Below, one piece after another: positions 29,398-37,872 of a stretch of DNA of 64,000 bases (its first letter is position 1; the number at the start of each line of letters is the position of its first letter). The stretch comes from Pectobacterium aroidearum (lineage in GTDB: Bacteria > Pseudomonadota > Gammaproteobacteria > Enterobacterales > Enterobacteriaceae): positions 2,542,001 to 2,606,000 of the forward strand of contig NZ_CP166097.1 of assembly GCF_041228105.1 (NCBI RefSeq), given 5' to 3'. The notes under the pieces are model-generated. The model saw nothing but the letters and a program-made list of their open reading frames with translations, did not search any database and had not been told where the DNA came from. The position numbers were made by a program, and so were the translations under genes.

Positions 29398-31226
29398 TTT
29401 GTACTACCGGAATTAGGATAGTATCGAGGAACAACGTTAAGTAGGTCAAAAAAGCCTTCTTGTTTGACTGTTCGTGGGTTTGCAACATTTAAGCGTCCTA
29501 CTACGATGGATAGCTCAGGTGGATTTAACCATGCAACATCGAAACACGCTTCTTCTGTCCCGTATTTGGCTTGGAATACATTGAGGGCTTCTTCCGCCTG
29601 AGTACGTAGTTTTTCGACGGTAGATCCACTGGCTTTGTAATCCTCTTTTGGATTCAGGAAAGCCCAAACTAGGGGGCATGAAAGTACGATTGCGGCGAGA
29701 GGATGAAAAGCACAAGCCTCTCTTTCCGCCGCACGCTTCAGTGCTTCTCCCAATGGACGGTCCGAAGATTTCGGTGAAGCCAGTCGGCCAGTACTACCCG
29801 ACGTTGTGACAAGTAAGGCATGCAATATATTGGTGATCTGGCGATGTAGGATATGTCCAGCTTTCCATTTGAGGGTAACTTCCTCATCCAACGAAAGTAG
29901 CTGATCGTGCATTCGTTCAGCAATATGAGCCAACTCAGATGCAGAGACTTCTGCGGTTTTCTTGTTTGGTTGCTCAATCCCCCCAGCCAAGCGATGGTAA
30001 TCTGACGGATTATCATCTTTGTTACGCCATTCAAGGAGATTATCGTTACTCACCCCACGTTTACGTTCATCGTCAGAGATATCTTGTTGATCGTCATCAA
30101 GTCCATAAACTTCTTGCGGATTGAAGGTCTCTGTATTGCTGTCATTAAGCTCGTAATACCTTTTCTTCTGTTTGGCTGACCGAATATTCGCATCCATTAC
30201 ACAAAGCCATTCTGGATGGGGGTGGGGAATAGCTTCAGAGAACAATTTCGCGCCTTGTACAGTGCGAAGTATATGGGCAACTTGACCACGTTCATACGGA
30301 GCTAGAGCTTTCGGGTCTTGCTGGCTTTTAGCGATAACAGAAGCTCGCCATCGACGCGGATCATCTGCTCGCTCAGCCCATGCTTCCAAACTCTTCCAAA
30401 GGACCGGATGATCTGAATAGGCTATTGCAGTGACTCCTTTGTCACGCCATTTGGCTTCGATATCCTCGGCAAGGCCACGATCAAATGCATAAAGTCTGGA
30501 ACGATCATACTGGCCATCATGATTGAGACCTTGAAGGAGGTATTTAACTGGAGGGTCTTCTGCCTGGTAACCGACCAAAACAACGATGTATCGTTCCAGA
30601 AGAAGCTTGATAAAGTTGGTCGCCCATCCATCTGAAAGGTAAGCTCGTCCAAAGTCAGCACTGCTCAGCACATAAGGATGGTTTACAGCGTTCTCGTCGA
30701 CCAAACGACCGTGAAGATAAGTAATTCCCTCAATTGTCGAACCGAAATTCAGATTGGGGAAAGCAGGCGGCACATATCGAGTTAGGCTATCTTGCTCTTG
30801 GTTAACCTCGAACAGTCGGTCAAAGTTCGTCGTGACAATCTGTGGAATTCCACTCTGATTTGAGGAAATTCTTTTAATCAGGGCATGCTCACGCCCAATC
30901 TCTATGTCAGTCCTTGAAGCCTCCAGACGCTTTGTAACCAAAGCATTTACCTCATCTTTGCCATATTCCAGATGAAGAAGGTTGAAAATTTGGTCGAGAG
31001 GGACATTCGCTGAAGATTGATCATGAAGCCATGGGTGAAATGCAGCCATGATTTCTGAGTCGTGTGGTGGGTCAAAGTATTCAATTACGTACCGAGTAAG
31101 GTCTACAAAGGTTGGCATCCCTGAAGGTAACGAAACCCCAGCACCACACAGGAATACTACTCGTCCAGCATCACAGCGTTCTAAAAGGATGTCCGGTATG
31201 GCAGGGCCTTCGGAATGGAATCTCAT
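29394..31226 (-). CDS. SIR2-family NADase-like effector protein
   Basis: 610 residues. The N-terminal ~260 residues are a SIR2_2-type domain: FLCGAGVSLPSG (NAD-binding GAG at 28-30), TTNFD (N134, D136), YLHG (H172, the catalytic His position) and VVLVGYQAEDPPVKYLL. Catalytic residues look intact. The C-terminal ~350 residues match nothing I can name; part is acidic (DDDQQDISDDERKRG) and part helical. SIR2 proteins of this type in defence systems (DSR1, DSR2, ThsA, SIR2-HerA) deplete NAD+ when a phage is sensed. It is the first gene of the pair, with the deaminase start overlapping its stop. No ATPase or other partner is adjacent. Confidence 0.88.
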   Translation of the reverse strand: MRFHSEGPAIPDILLERCDAGRVVFLCGAGVSLPSGMPTFVDLTRYVIEYFDPPHDSEIMAAFHPWLHDQSSANVPLDQIFNLLHLEYGKDEVNALVTKRLEASRTDIEIGREHALIKRISSNQSGIPQIVTTNFDRLFEVNQEQDSLTRYVPPAFPNLNFGSTIEGITYLHGRLVDENAVNHPYVLSSADFGRAYLSDGWATNFIKLLLERYIVVLVGYQAEDPPVKYLLQGLNHDGQYDRSRLYAFDRGLAEDIEAKWRDKGVTAIAYSDHPVLWKSLEAWAERADDPRRWRASVIAKSQQDPKALAPYERGQVAHILRTVQGAKLFSEAIPHPHPEWLCVMDANIRSAKQKKRYYELNDSNTETFNPQEVYGLDDDQQDISDDERKRGVSNDNLLEWRNKDDNPSDYHRLAGGIEQPNKKTAEVSASELAHIAERMHDQLLSLDEEVTLKWKAGHILHRQITNILHALLVTTSGSTGRLASPKSSDRPLGEALKRAAEREACAFHPLAAIVLSCPLVWAFLNPKEDYKASGSTVEKLRTQAEEALNVFQAKYGTEEACFDVAWLNPPELSIVVGRLNVANPRTVKQEGFFDLLNVVPRYYPNSGSTK

Positions 31227-31415
31227 AAGCTCAACCTTGAATGGTGATATTTAATCCCTTGATTTTACTCTTTGCAGTACGCTGATGAATACCAGCATAA
31301 TAAAAAATCCTTTCTTTTCCATTGATATGGCTCAAAAGAATTATAAAACTAGTGATTTCCCCTCTTGTACATCTTGTAAGACCTTGACTTAAAAGGTTTA
31401 ATTTGCATCGTGGCG

Positions 31416-31491
31416 TGAATCGCCACAGATTTAACAGACACCTTAGAGTCATTAACGGCTCGAAACTGCCTAGATTATCCGTGGCGATTCG
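31416..31491. repeat. short inverted-repeat mini-element upstream of the SIR2 gene
   Basis: TGAATCGCCACAGAT (31416-31430) and ATCCGTGGCGATTCG (31477-31491) are inverted copies with one mismatch inside and one at the end. The left arm also forms its own hairpin with GTGGCG (31410-31415). The pattern resembles the two ends of an IS with the middle deleted. It lies in the promoter region of the SIR2-deaminase pair. Confidence 0.5.
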
Positions 31492-31569
31492 TATGGCTAG
31501 GGAAAAAATATGGAAATGATATAAAGACTTTAAAAGAGGAATTATGTGATATGTAAATCTATACCCATT

Positions 31570-32178
31570 TTAGTCATTATTGGATTTAACCGGTCCTGCC
31601 TGAAAATACGGAATATTCGAAAACGCAAGATTCAATATTCCCCCCAGTATCATCCGCTCTGGCAAGTGAGTTGCCCGAGTGCCCAGCATTTTCAAATCAC
31701 CACCCACCGTCAGATCTGACGGTGGGGTTCTAAGTATTGAACCGGTAACATCCATTACCCCTTTAACTACGAAGATCTCAGGAAGGCTTTTGATGTCTGA
31801 GTATATCCAGAAAAAATGCCCATTAATGGCGCTGATATTGATCGGCCACCGCCCGTTGTAGTGGTACAGGTATACGTTTGAACCGACTTTCAATGATGCC
31901 GGTATAGTGATTTTCGAGTTATAACGGCAAAGTGGGGAGCCATGAATATACAGGCTTCCCGTTACCTCGATGTTTTTCGGGATTTTGCTGTATTCAGCAA
32001 AGTGAACATCGCCGTGAACACAGAGGTTGGTAGGAACCTTGAAGCGATTGCCCTGGTGTTGGTGTAAATGAAGACTACCGAAAACTGCTGTCGTTTTTCC
32101 GTTTCTTTTCCACTGGATACCTTTCGCATCAAGATACGCAAAGAATGCAGAGCGCTTGTTAGGTGTATTTTTTCGCAT
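31570..32178 (-). CDS. repeat protein of unknown function, 202 aa
   Basis: The sequence is built from ~20-residue units of the form VPTNLCVHGDVHF, IPKNIEVTGSLYI, LPEIFVVKGVMDV and LTVGGDLKMLGT, predicting a short beta-solenoid. There is no signal peptide or membrane segment. The N-terminal stretch is basic (RKNTPNKR). It sits apart from the SIR2-deaminase genes by 343 bp and on the same strand. Similar solenoid proteins occur in phages and islands; the function is unknown. Confidence 0.6.
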   Translation of the reverse strand: MRKNTPNKRSAFFAYLDAKGIQWKRNGKTTAVFGSLHLHQHQGNRFKVPTNLCVHGDVHFAEYSKIPKNIEVTGSLYIHGSPLCRYNSKITIPASLKVGSNVYLYHYNGRWPINISAINGHFFWIYSDIKSLPEIFVVKGVMDVTGSILRTPPSDLTVGGDLKMLGTRATHLPERMILGGILNLAFSNIPYFQAGPVKSNND

Positions 32179-32235
32179 GGATTATCCAGTGGAGTTCTAT
32201 TTTATTGGTGTGCCGTGTCCCTGTGTGAATAATGG

Positions 32236-32613
32236 TTATAAGCCGACAACGTTGACGAGAAACTGTTTGCGGTCATCAGTTTGTTGCACAGTGTAGGTGA
32301 TAGGGAGTGTTGTTGATTGTTCCGGCCCCGTCATCAGTAAATTTGCCGCGCACTCATAAATTTCCGGTGATTTTTGGTGTTGCATTGTCCTGACGGTGTT
32401 CACCGAGAATCTAATCTGTTCGATATTCTTGGGGGCTAAACCAGATAATTGTGATTTTTTCAGCATCGCGGTTTGTTTTGCCAGTTGTTCCGTTGCGATG
32501 CTGACCACCAGATTTTTGGCATCATCGCTGTTGCATTCTGGCGTTCCGGTGTTGCATCCAGTCAGAAGTATTCCGGTAGTCATGGCAATAAGCATTTTGT
32601 GTACAGAAGACAT
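32236..32613 (-). CDS. predicted lipoprotein, 125 aa
   Basis: The ATG at 32613 is preferred over an upstream start at 32730 because it follows AGGGAAAA and opens a lipoprotein signal: MLIAMTTGILLTGC with lipobox LTGC. The mature part is small and soluble, with two more Cys. No family recognised. It may be co-transcribed with its neighbours on the minus strand. A 31-residue longer form is also possible but would hide the signal. Confidence 0.65.
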   Translation of the reverse strand: MSSVHKMLIAMTTGILLTGCNTGTPECNSDDAKNLVVSIATEQLAKQTAMLKKSQLSGLAPKNIEQIRFSVNTVRTMQHQKSPEIYECAANLLMTGPEQSTTLPITYTVQQTDDRKQFLVNVVGL

Positions 32614-32759
32614 TGAGATTTTCCCTGCGTTGGCCGTAAAGTTTCTGCATAGCGGCGTCGGTTTAAAGAGTTTGGCGACATGTTGTTTTTTCTGGCAGTG
32701 TTGCCATGTCGTGATCTGTGCCATATCCAATCCTCACCTTGAGCATAAAGGGTGCTGTT

Positions 32760-33140
32760 TTATTTTTTTCTGGCGGTATAAACGCCATCAATAGAGTTCT
32801 CTGCGCCTACGCCACAAAACCCGAGTGGGAGCAGACTGAGTACCGCCCAATTGTCGTCTGAACGGCCTTTAATCAGCACCATGGTCTTTTTATCTTGCGA
32901 CAGATACATCCACGCTAAACCAGAGTCAGTTCCTGCCCAAAATGTGGCTTCACCACTGATTTCACAGACTCCGGGCATACCGTTAATAGCAGGTCCGTTA
33001 CCCATGATTCCAAATTTAATTGGCGACTTTGACTGATCGCTCATTTCAATGGTCATGGTGGCGGTTTTGCTGGCCAGATGGAACGTGGTAGACATTGCCA
33101 GCGGTGAGAACAAGGCAGCAGCCAATAGCAGAGGTTTCAT
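32760..33140 (-). CDS. small secreted protein, 126 aa
   Basis: The Sec signal peptide is MKPLLLAAALFSPLAMS. The mature chain is beta-rich with two Cys (GVCEISGEA and LGFCGVGAE), which could form a disulfide. AGGAG lies before the start. Family not recognised. It precedes the predicted lipoprotein gene on the same strand. Confidence 0.65.
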   Translation of the reverse strand: MKPLLLAAALFSPLAMSTTFHLASKTATMTIEMSDQSKSPIKFGIMGNGPAINGMPGVCEISGEATFWAGTDSGLAWMYLSQDKKTMVLIKGRSDDNWAVLSLLPLGFCGVGAENSIDGVYTARKK

Positions 33141-33230
33141 AAACGAAGCTCCTTTATATTAATCGTGATATCAAAGCGTCATGGACGTTATTTGCGCGGC
33201 CATGATGGAACTGGGTGCTAGCTTTAGCGG

Positions 33231-33755
33231 CTACTGCACCCGGATATTTTTAGTGATTTTGTGAAACGTCAGTGGTCGTCTCGTGGTGTAGAAATAGGCC
33301 ACATTAAACGCCGACTTTTTATGGTTCCCTTTACCCAGTGAGGGCCAGTCACGAAATGAGTCCAGTTGTTCTTCGGTCCATGGCGTGCTGGAGAAATCAA
33401 ACAGCACCAGCAGTGACTTACCGTCATACTTCATCAATTTCTTGATTTCTGTGCTGTTCACGGTCGCCGAGATCACTGACCGAGCAGCAGTGGGGCGTCT
33501 TACTGCAAATTCCACCGCCACATCGTCGATGATGAAATCAATGTAACCATTGCCGCGCACCGTGCCCGGCAACTTGCTTTTAACTTCCGGCGTTACCTGA
33601 TCGGCAAACCACCCAAGTAGGTAGCAACGTACCAGTGGTAATAATTCCCTTTCGCTGCATTCGTTCAGGCGTAATGTCCTGACAAAATCCTTCCGGTAGA
33701 GTGACGAGAACAGGTATTCAAAACTCTCAACCACCTGAGTCACCGTAGTACTCAT
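33231..33755 (-). CDS. 174-aa protein, possible nuclease-like domain, coupled to an HTH gene
   Basis: No family is certain. The stretch GYIDFIIDDVAVEFAVRRP has the acid-hydrophobic-acid spacing seen in PD-(D/E)XK-like domains, but the expected Lys is not clear. Its start overlaps the stop of the upstream HTH gene by 4 bp, so the two are translated together. A DNA-binding regulator plus an effector in this layout recalls toxin-antitoxin or phage-immunity modules. This is an inference from layout. Confidence 0.5.
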   Translation of the reverse strand: MSTTVTQVVESFEYLFSSLYRKDFVRTLRLNECSERELLPLVRCYLLGWFADQVTPEVKSKLPGTVRGNGYIDFIIDDVAVEFAVRRPTAARSVISATVNSTEIKKLMKYDGKSLLVLFDFSSTPWTEEQLDSFRDWPSLGKGNHKKSAFNVAYFYTTRRPLTFHKITKNIRVQ

Positions 33756-34024
33756 TCCTGCTTCCCTTTTGACTTTTTATCAAGGTAACGGCTCGGCCAG
33801 AGTTCTTCCGGCCTCATGCCTAATGCTTGGGCAATCAATCCTTCAGCACGTGGATAGTGCCGTTCAAAGGCGTTATTGAGTGTTCGCGCCGCAAGCCCCT
33901 GTTCACGGGAAAGCTGCGAAAGTGTCAGACCACGTTTATGCAGCGCTGCCACGATATCGGCACGGTGCCAGTCCTGTGGACTTCCCTTGCTTCGCTTTTT
34001 TTGCGATGCTGATGAGTTATTCAC
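33752..34024 (-). CDS. Ner/SfsB-type HTH DNA-binding protein, 90 aa
   Basis: The sequence DWHRADIVAALHKRGLTLSQ, with RAEGLIAQALGMRPEELWPSRY, is the Nlp/Ner (SfsB) HTH family of phage-Mu-like regulators. Size and pattern fit well. It is divergent from the HTH gene at 34145, which suggests a divergently controlled pair, and is translationally coupled to the 174-aa gene downstream. Confidence 0.85.
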   Translation of the reverse strand: MNNSSASQKKRSKGSPQDWHRADIVAALHKRGLTLSQLSREQGLAARTLNNAFERHYPRAEGLIAQALGMRPEELWPSRYLDKKSKGKQE

Positions 34025-34144
34025 TGTATTAACTCCATTGAATCAGTACATGGATATTAAAAGCGAATAAAGAGGACTTATCAAGTTCCTTTTAATTGGT
34101 TTTTTGTTCTTTTTTACAACGCATTGATATCTGGTGAGATTTTT

Positions 34145-34549
34145 ATGACTAAAAACATGATCAGTAACTCGGAATCCCAGCTACCCGCAGAGCAGGTGAA
34201 TGACGGGCAGGCATGGCTGACAGCAGAAGAGTTCGTCGGTATGGAAGGTATGCCAGGAACGGCTAAAGGTGCTCGTCTGCGCCTGGAAAAACTGGCTGAT
34301 CTGCATCCCGAAATCAAACGCAAACGGACCCGGGGAAAGGGGTTCGTGTACCATATTAGTGCGGCGGGAATGTCGCTGAAAAGTGAGCGTGAGGCTGTTC
34401 AGTTGACAGTGGATGAAAAGCTGAATCTTTGGATACAACTTTTCAAAACCATGAGTCCGTCATCACGTGACAAATTGCTGCAACAGGCATTGAACCAAGT
34501 GGCAGAGGATTTGGCAACGACTCAACCGAATGCAGTTGATGATGAGTGA
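34145..34549 (+). CDS. Mu-type HTH DNA-binding protein, 134 aa
   Basis: The ATG at 34145 follows GGTGAG; a TTG at 34124 is the longer alternative. The sequence LTAEEFVGMEGMPGTAKGAR, followed by HPEIKRKRTRGKGFVYHI, matches the Mu transposase/repressor-type winged HTH. The C-terminus is helical and acidic. It lies upstream of the DUF2787/protease/RadC genes and is divergent from the Ner-like gene. It is probably a regulator of the mobile element. Confidence 0.75.
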   Translation: MTKNMISNSESQLPAEQVNDGQAWLTAEEFVGMEGMPGTAKGARLRLEKLADLHPEIKRKRTRGKGFVYHISAAGMSLKSEREAVQLTVDEKLNLWIQLFKTMSPSSRDKLLQQALNQVAEDLATTQPNAVDDE

Positions 34550-34749
34550 TGTGGTCGTAACCATCTGATTAATAAATAGTTTCATGTTGCGATTATTTTA
34601 CTTGAAACTACAATTTTGATATAATACCAACACTGGCTCATATATATGTATGGGCTAACATACACCACCAGCATCCATGTTTTATTTATTCCCTGCTATC
34701 CGGGCGGATGATGTGTGCCGTTTATATTGTAATAGAGAATTCGGAATTA

Positions 34750-35175
34750 ATGATGAAACGGAAAATGACAATACACCAGTCAGGGCTACGCTTGCCTGTT
34801 AGCCAGGCATTTCTTAATATCATGTGCGACGTATTACCGACGTATCCAGATATTCCTTCAGCAACTATTATTCATTTTCATGATCCCCAATATACGGCGG
34901 AACAGGGCGGCTTTCACCCCATAGAGATTCGTCTGTATTCCCGACCGAATGGATGGCATTTTGACTATCTGACAGATTTTAGTTATATGGGGGGGCCATG
35001 GCCTGAACTGGAAAAGGAATTGGATATTAGCTGGAGTCAGTCTTATGTCTGGCACTATTTAATGGGCGATATTGATGTAGAGGAGGGCGGCGCGCTATTT
35101 GAACTCTGGCAACGTAACTTTATCCGCTATTGGAAAATGAAAATTTACACGGTTTCTGTTCATCAAAAACGCTAA
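34750..35175 (+). CDS. DUF2787-family protein
   Basis: Recognised by IIHFHDPQYTAEQGGFHPIE and by WHFDYLTDFSYMGGPWPELE, which are the conserved core of DUF2787. About 141 residues from ATG 34750. The family is common on integrative elements of gammaproteobacteria; its role is unknown. It precedes the papain-like and RadC genes. Confidence 0.75.
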   Translation: MMKRKMTIHQSGLRLPVSQAFLNIMCDVLPTYPDIPSATIIHFHDPQYTAEQGGFHPIEIRLYSRPNGWHFDYLTDFSYMGGPWPELEKELDISWSQSYVWHYLMGDIDVEEGGALFELWQRNFIRYWKMKIYTVSVHQKR

Positions 35176-35220
35176 TTTCCAAGTTAATAACGCGCGCGCA
35201 AAAAATATATTCATGACGTC

Positions 35221-35796
35221 ATGAGCAACAATAATGTGGCTCTTAAAATGAAACAATTCAAAAAACTCACTCCCGCTGTGCAAGGAACACTAGACAGCTT
35301 ATGCGGAATATACAGTGTTGTTAATTCGCTGTACTGGCTTTATGGACCTCGAATCAAACGGACTCCGCTATTTAGGGCACTCGTTGATCACCTCCATCAA
35401 CGCCATGATGTAGTGGATTACCTGGCTTATGGCATGGAAACCCCTGCGATAGTCTCAATGCTGCGTTTCCTGCAATCCAGTCGCTATCGGCGCTATCCCA
35501 TTACTGTTCAGCGTCCCTTTATACATAAACCTGCACGTACAGCACGGTCTACGTTGGTACGGTGTCAACGGTGGCTATCTCAACACCCCGGACGCGTGAT
35601 CTTGATCAGCGACCAATATCATTGGACGGTGCTGATCCATATCGATGACGAATGGCTGTATTTCTTCGATAGCAGTACTTACACTCGTATCCGCCGCAGA
35701 CGCTGTTCTCTGCGAGAACGGGCAGGTATGCACCAATTGTTCCTCGACGCTATTTTCTTCATCACACGGGAGGAACCGCACAATGACGACTGCTGA
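35221..35796 (+). CDS. papain-like (C39-type fold) cysteine peptidase-like protein
   Basis: 191 residues. The pattern GTLDSLCGIYSVVNSLYWL has the Gln (VQG)-Cys spacing of papain-like peptidases (Q then C about 7 residues on), with His in ISDQYHWTVLIHI and Asp in YFFDSSTY. The triad C-H-D is complete in order. No signal peptide, so it acts in the cytosol. Its 3' end overlaps radC by 14 bp. Similar proteins accompany RadC on islands, but substrate and role are unknown. An alternative is an inactive structural relative. Confidence 0.6.
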   Translation: MSNNNVALKMKQFKKLTPAVQGTLDSLCGIYSVVNSLYWLYGPRIKRTPLFRALVDHLHQRHDVVDYLAYGMETPAIVSMLRFLQSSRYRRYPITVQRPFIHKPARTARSTLVRCQRWLSQHPGRVILISDQYHWTVLIHIDDEWLYFFDSSTYTRIRRRRCSLRERAGMHQLFLDAIFFITREEPHNDDC

Positions 35797-36226
35797 ACGC
35801 TCGCTGATTGAACAAGCAAGAAAGCTGCTCAGCGCAACGGTGCGCCGTGGACGCCAATTAACGTCACCGGATGCGGTTAGAGACTTTCTATTATTTACGC
35901 TGGCACTACGCGAACAGGAGGTTTTTGGTGTGGTGCTGCTGGATAACCAGAATCGCGTATTGCTGTGGCGTGAGCTGTTCCAGGGCACGATAAGCCATAC
36001 TCCGGTCTATCCGCGTGAGGTGGTAAAACAGGCTCTATATCATAACGCCGCAGCAGTCATCTTGGTGCATAACCACCCATCGGGCAGCACCGAAGTCAGC
36101 CAGCAGGATATCAAGATCACGCAATCGCTCCAGCAGGCGCTGGCGCTGGTTGATGTGCGGGTACTGGATCACTTTATCGTTGCAGGAGACTGCACTGTCT
36201 CGATGGCTGAACGGGGCCTGCTGTAA
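35783..36226 (+). CDS. RadC-family JAB/MPN protein
   Basis: 147 residues from the ATG at 35783 (GGGAGGAA ribosome site; the longer ORF from 35645 reads the other frame of the upstream gene). The JAMM metalloprotease-like site is HNHPSGSTEVSQQDIKIT with a preceding Glu in the helix. The family lacks the HhH domain of the chromosomal RadC and is common on mobile elements. It overlaps the papain-like gene and is probably co-translated with it. Confidence 0.85.
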   Translation: MTTAERSLIEQARKLLSATVRRGRQLTSPDAVRDFLLFTLALREQEVFGVVLLDNQNRVLLWRELFQGTISHTPVYPREVVKQALYHNAAAVILVHNHPSGSTEVSQQDIKITQSLQQALALVDVRVLDHFIVAGDCTVSMAERGLL

Positions 36227-36262
36227 TGCTGGCTTGTGTTAATGTGCATTAATGAGGCTGTT

Positions 36263-37207
36263 ATGGGTCAGAATAAGAAATCAGGAACGTTAAGCGCACG
36301 TCAGCCGGAAGTGCTTTCATCCGCTACGGTGCTGAATGTCTGGTTAGGCAGTTTGGCACCCAGTGGGCGGCGCAGTATGCGCTCATTACTGAATTTGAGT
36401 GCGGGCATCCTTAAATGTGGTGTTGAGGCCGAACATTATGACTGGGCAGGGCTGCGCTATCTTCACGTTGCGAAGGTCCGGGCTTCCCTGCTGGATAATG
36501 GGTATGCGGTGGCGACGATCAACATGGCACTGGCGGCATTGAAGGGCGTGGGCCAAACCGCCTTCAACTTGCAATTATTAGACGCGGACGCCCTTGCACG
36601 TATCAAAACGGTAAAACGTGTCCGGGGCGATAGTTGTAACAAAGGAAGGGCTCTCAGCCGGGAAGAGATCAAATTGCTGCTCGCTGCCGCAAAACAGCAC
36701 CGGTACGCAACTCGCCAAAAACGGGACCGAGCTATTCTCCTGACGCTGTGTGGCGCAGGATTACGTGCCGGTGAGTTAGTGGCGCTAAACTCCCTAGACT
36801 ATGATGCCGCTAGCCGGACACTGACTGTCCGGCAGGGAAAAGGGCGCAAGTTCCGGCAAATCGCCCTGGCTCCGGTAGTCGCTAAAGCTATTCAGGCATG
36901 GATCGCCGTTAAGGGGAATGGTGAAACACTGTTCACGCGGATACATCGCACTGGTAAACCGGAGCCCCATTTACTGACCACTGCGGGATTGACCAGCATA
37001 CTTCAGCAATTAGGGGGGAGCGCTGGCATCAACGGTTTTACCCCTCACGACCTTCGTCGGACGTTCATTACTCGCTTACTGGAGCAGGGCGCTGATATCA
37101 ACATTGTGCGCCAGTTGGCGGGGCATAGTGATATCAGCACGACGGTGCTGTATGACAGACGTCCATCACATTTGATAGCGCGGATATCGTCAACGATTCG
37201 GCTATGA
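36263..37207 (+). CDS. tyrosine recombinase/integrase (XerD-like)
   Basis: 314 residues from ATG 36263 (TGAGG eight bases upstream). Catalytic residues are visible: R in GAGLRAGEL, K in GKGRKFRQI, HXXR in TPHDLRRTF, H in AGHSDISTT and the Tyr in VLYDRR. It is smaller and of a different type than the P4-type integrase at the right end. It probably belongs to an older element nested inside the island, or acts on other sites. It follows radC after 36 bp. Confidence 0.88.
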   Translation: MGQNKKSGTLSARQPEVLSSATVLNVWLGSLAPSGRRSMRSLLNLSAGILKCGVEAEHYDWAGLRYLHVAKVRASLLDNGYAVATINMALAALKGVGQTAFNLQLLDADALARIKTVKRVRGDSCNKGRALSREEIKLLLAAAKQHRYATRQKRDRAILLTLCGAGLRAGELVALNSLDYDAASRTLTVRQGKGRKFRQIALAPVVAKAIQAWIAVKGNGETLFTRIHRTGKPEPHLLTTAGLTSILQQLGGSAGINGFTPHDLRRTFITRLLEQGADINIVRQLAGHSDISTTVLYDRRPSHLIARISSTIRL

Positions 37208-37235
37208 CGTCATGTGGGACAAGTTAGCGTACCCA

Positions 37236-37766
37236 CTATTTCTTGGATTTATCAAGTTGCACCAAAGTATTAGCAACCCAACAGTAATCCGATAATTGGT
37301 CAAGGTGCTTAGTGTTCCATTGGGCCGTATTTACTGTGAGTTTGCCTTTAGCAATCGCATCAGGAGTCGGGAATAGTTTAGATAATTGTGCCTTTCGTTT
37401 CATTTTGGTCATGTTATCTAGCCTGTGAAGCTTATAGTGCTCTCGATATAACTCTGCCAGTTTTTTGGCTGCTTTTGTCCTCGGGGAACAGATAGTGTCT
37501 ATATAGAACATATTGATAAGGTGACTCACCGCTTCACGATAGATTTTCCCTTTCCCACGCTTAATAGTGCGGTAGTCGCTCTCATCTAGCCATTGAGCGA
37601 TTTCAAGCAGCCTGCCTTGATCATCTTCATGCATGTTGAATGCAAGCCTGGGGCCAAACTCCCCTGAAAGGCTACTTCGGCTCTTACGCTTGACCATTGC
37701 GTTGTCAGGTCGTTTTTTTTTCTTGTCATCAGATTTATTCATACGTTTCTCGATAGTGTTCCTCAT
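37236..37766 (-). CDS. basic hypothetical protein, 176 aa
   Basis: Very Lys/Arg-rich at the start (KKKKRPDNAMVKRKSRSSL) and without a recognised domain; the middle reads HEDDQGRLLEIAQWLDESDY, which might be a ribbon-helix-helix or other DNA-binding fold. Three copies of a 13-bp palindrome lie just upstream (37774-37872). This suggests autoregulation by this protein or by a companion. The initiator codon at 37766 gives a basic leader, but a downstream ATG at the MNKSDDKK residue would also work. Confidence 0.5.
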   Translation of the reverse strand: MRNTIEKRMNKSDDKKKKRPDNAMVKRKSRSSLSGEFGPRLAFNMHEDDQGRLLEIAQWLDESDYRTIKRGKGKIYREAVSHLINMFYIDTICSPRTKAAKKLAELYREHYKLHRLDNMTKMKRKAQLSKLFPTPDAIAKGKLTVNTAQWNTKHLDQLSDYCWVANTLVQLDKSKK

Positions 37767-37773
37767 GAGGTTT

Positions 37774-37872
37774 TATGACCGTCATAAATGTGGTTTCAAA
37801 AACATATCTATGACCGTCATAACACATGTCTATATCTGGGAAAAGACGCTTTTGATTGTTATGACCGTCATA
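37774..37872. promoter_or_regulatory. three copies of the palindrome TATGACCGTCATA
   Basis: Exact copies lie at 37774-37786, 37809-37821 and 37860-37872 (35 and 51 bp apart, centre to centre). Each is a perfect dyad around a central C. They are placed upstream of the divergent 176-aa gene and 120-220 bp before alpA. They look like operators or a small set of iterons, not a CRISPR array. Confidence 0.75.

Noticed and set aside
26770..31226. Canonical RADAR system
   Set aside because: The deaminase fits RdrB, but there is no RdrA-type ATPase next to it; the partner is a SIR2 protein.
35645..36226. Longer RadC with an extra 46 residues
   Set aside because: The extra residues are the alternative frame of the papain-like gene; ATG 35783 has the ribosome site.
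37774..37872. CRISPR-like repeats
   Set aside because: Three 13-bp perfect dyads with unequal spacers, no cas genes; operators fit better.
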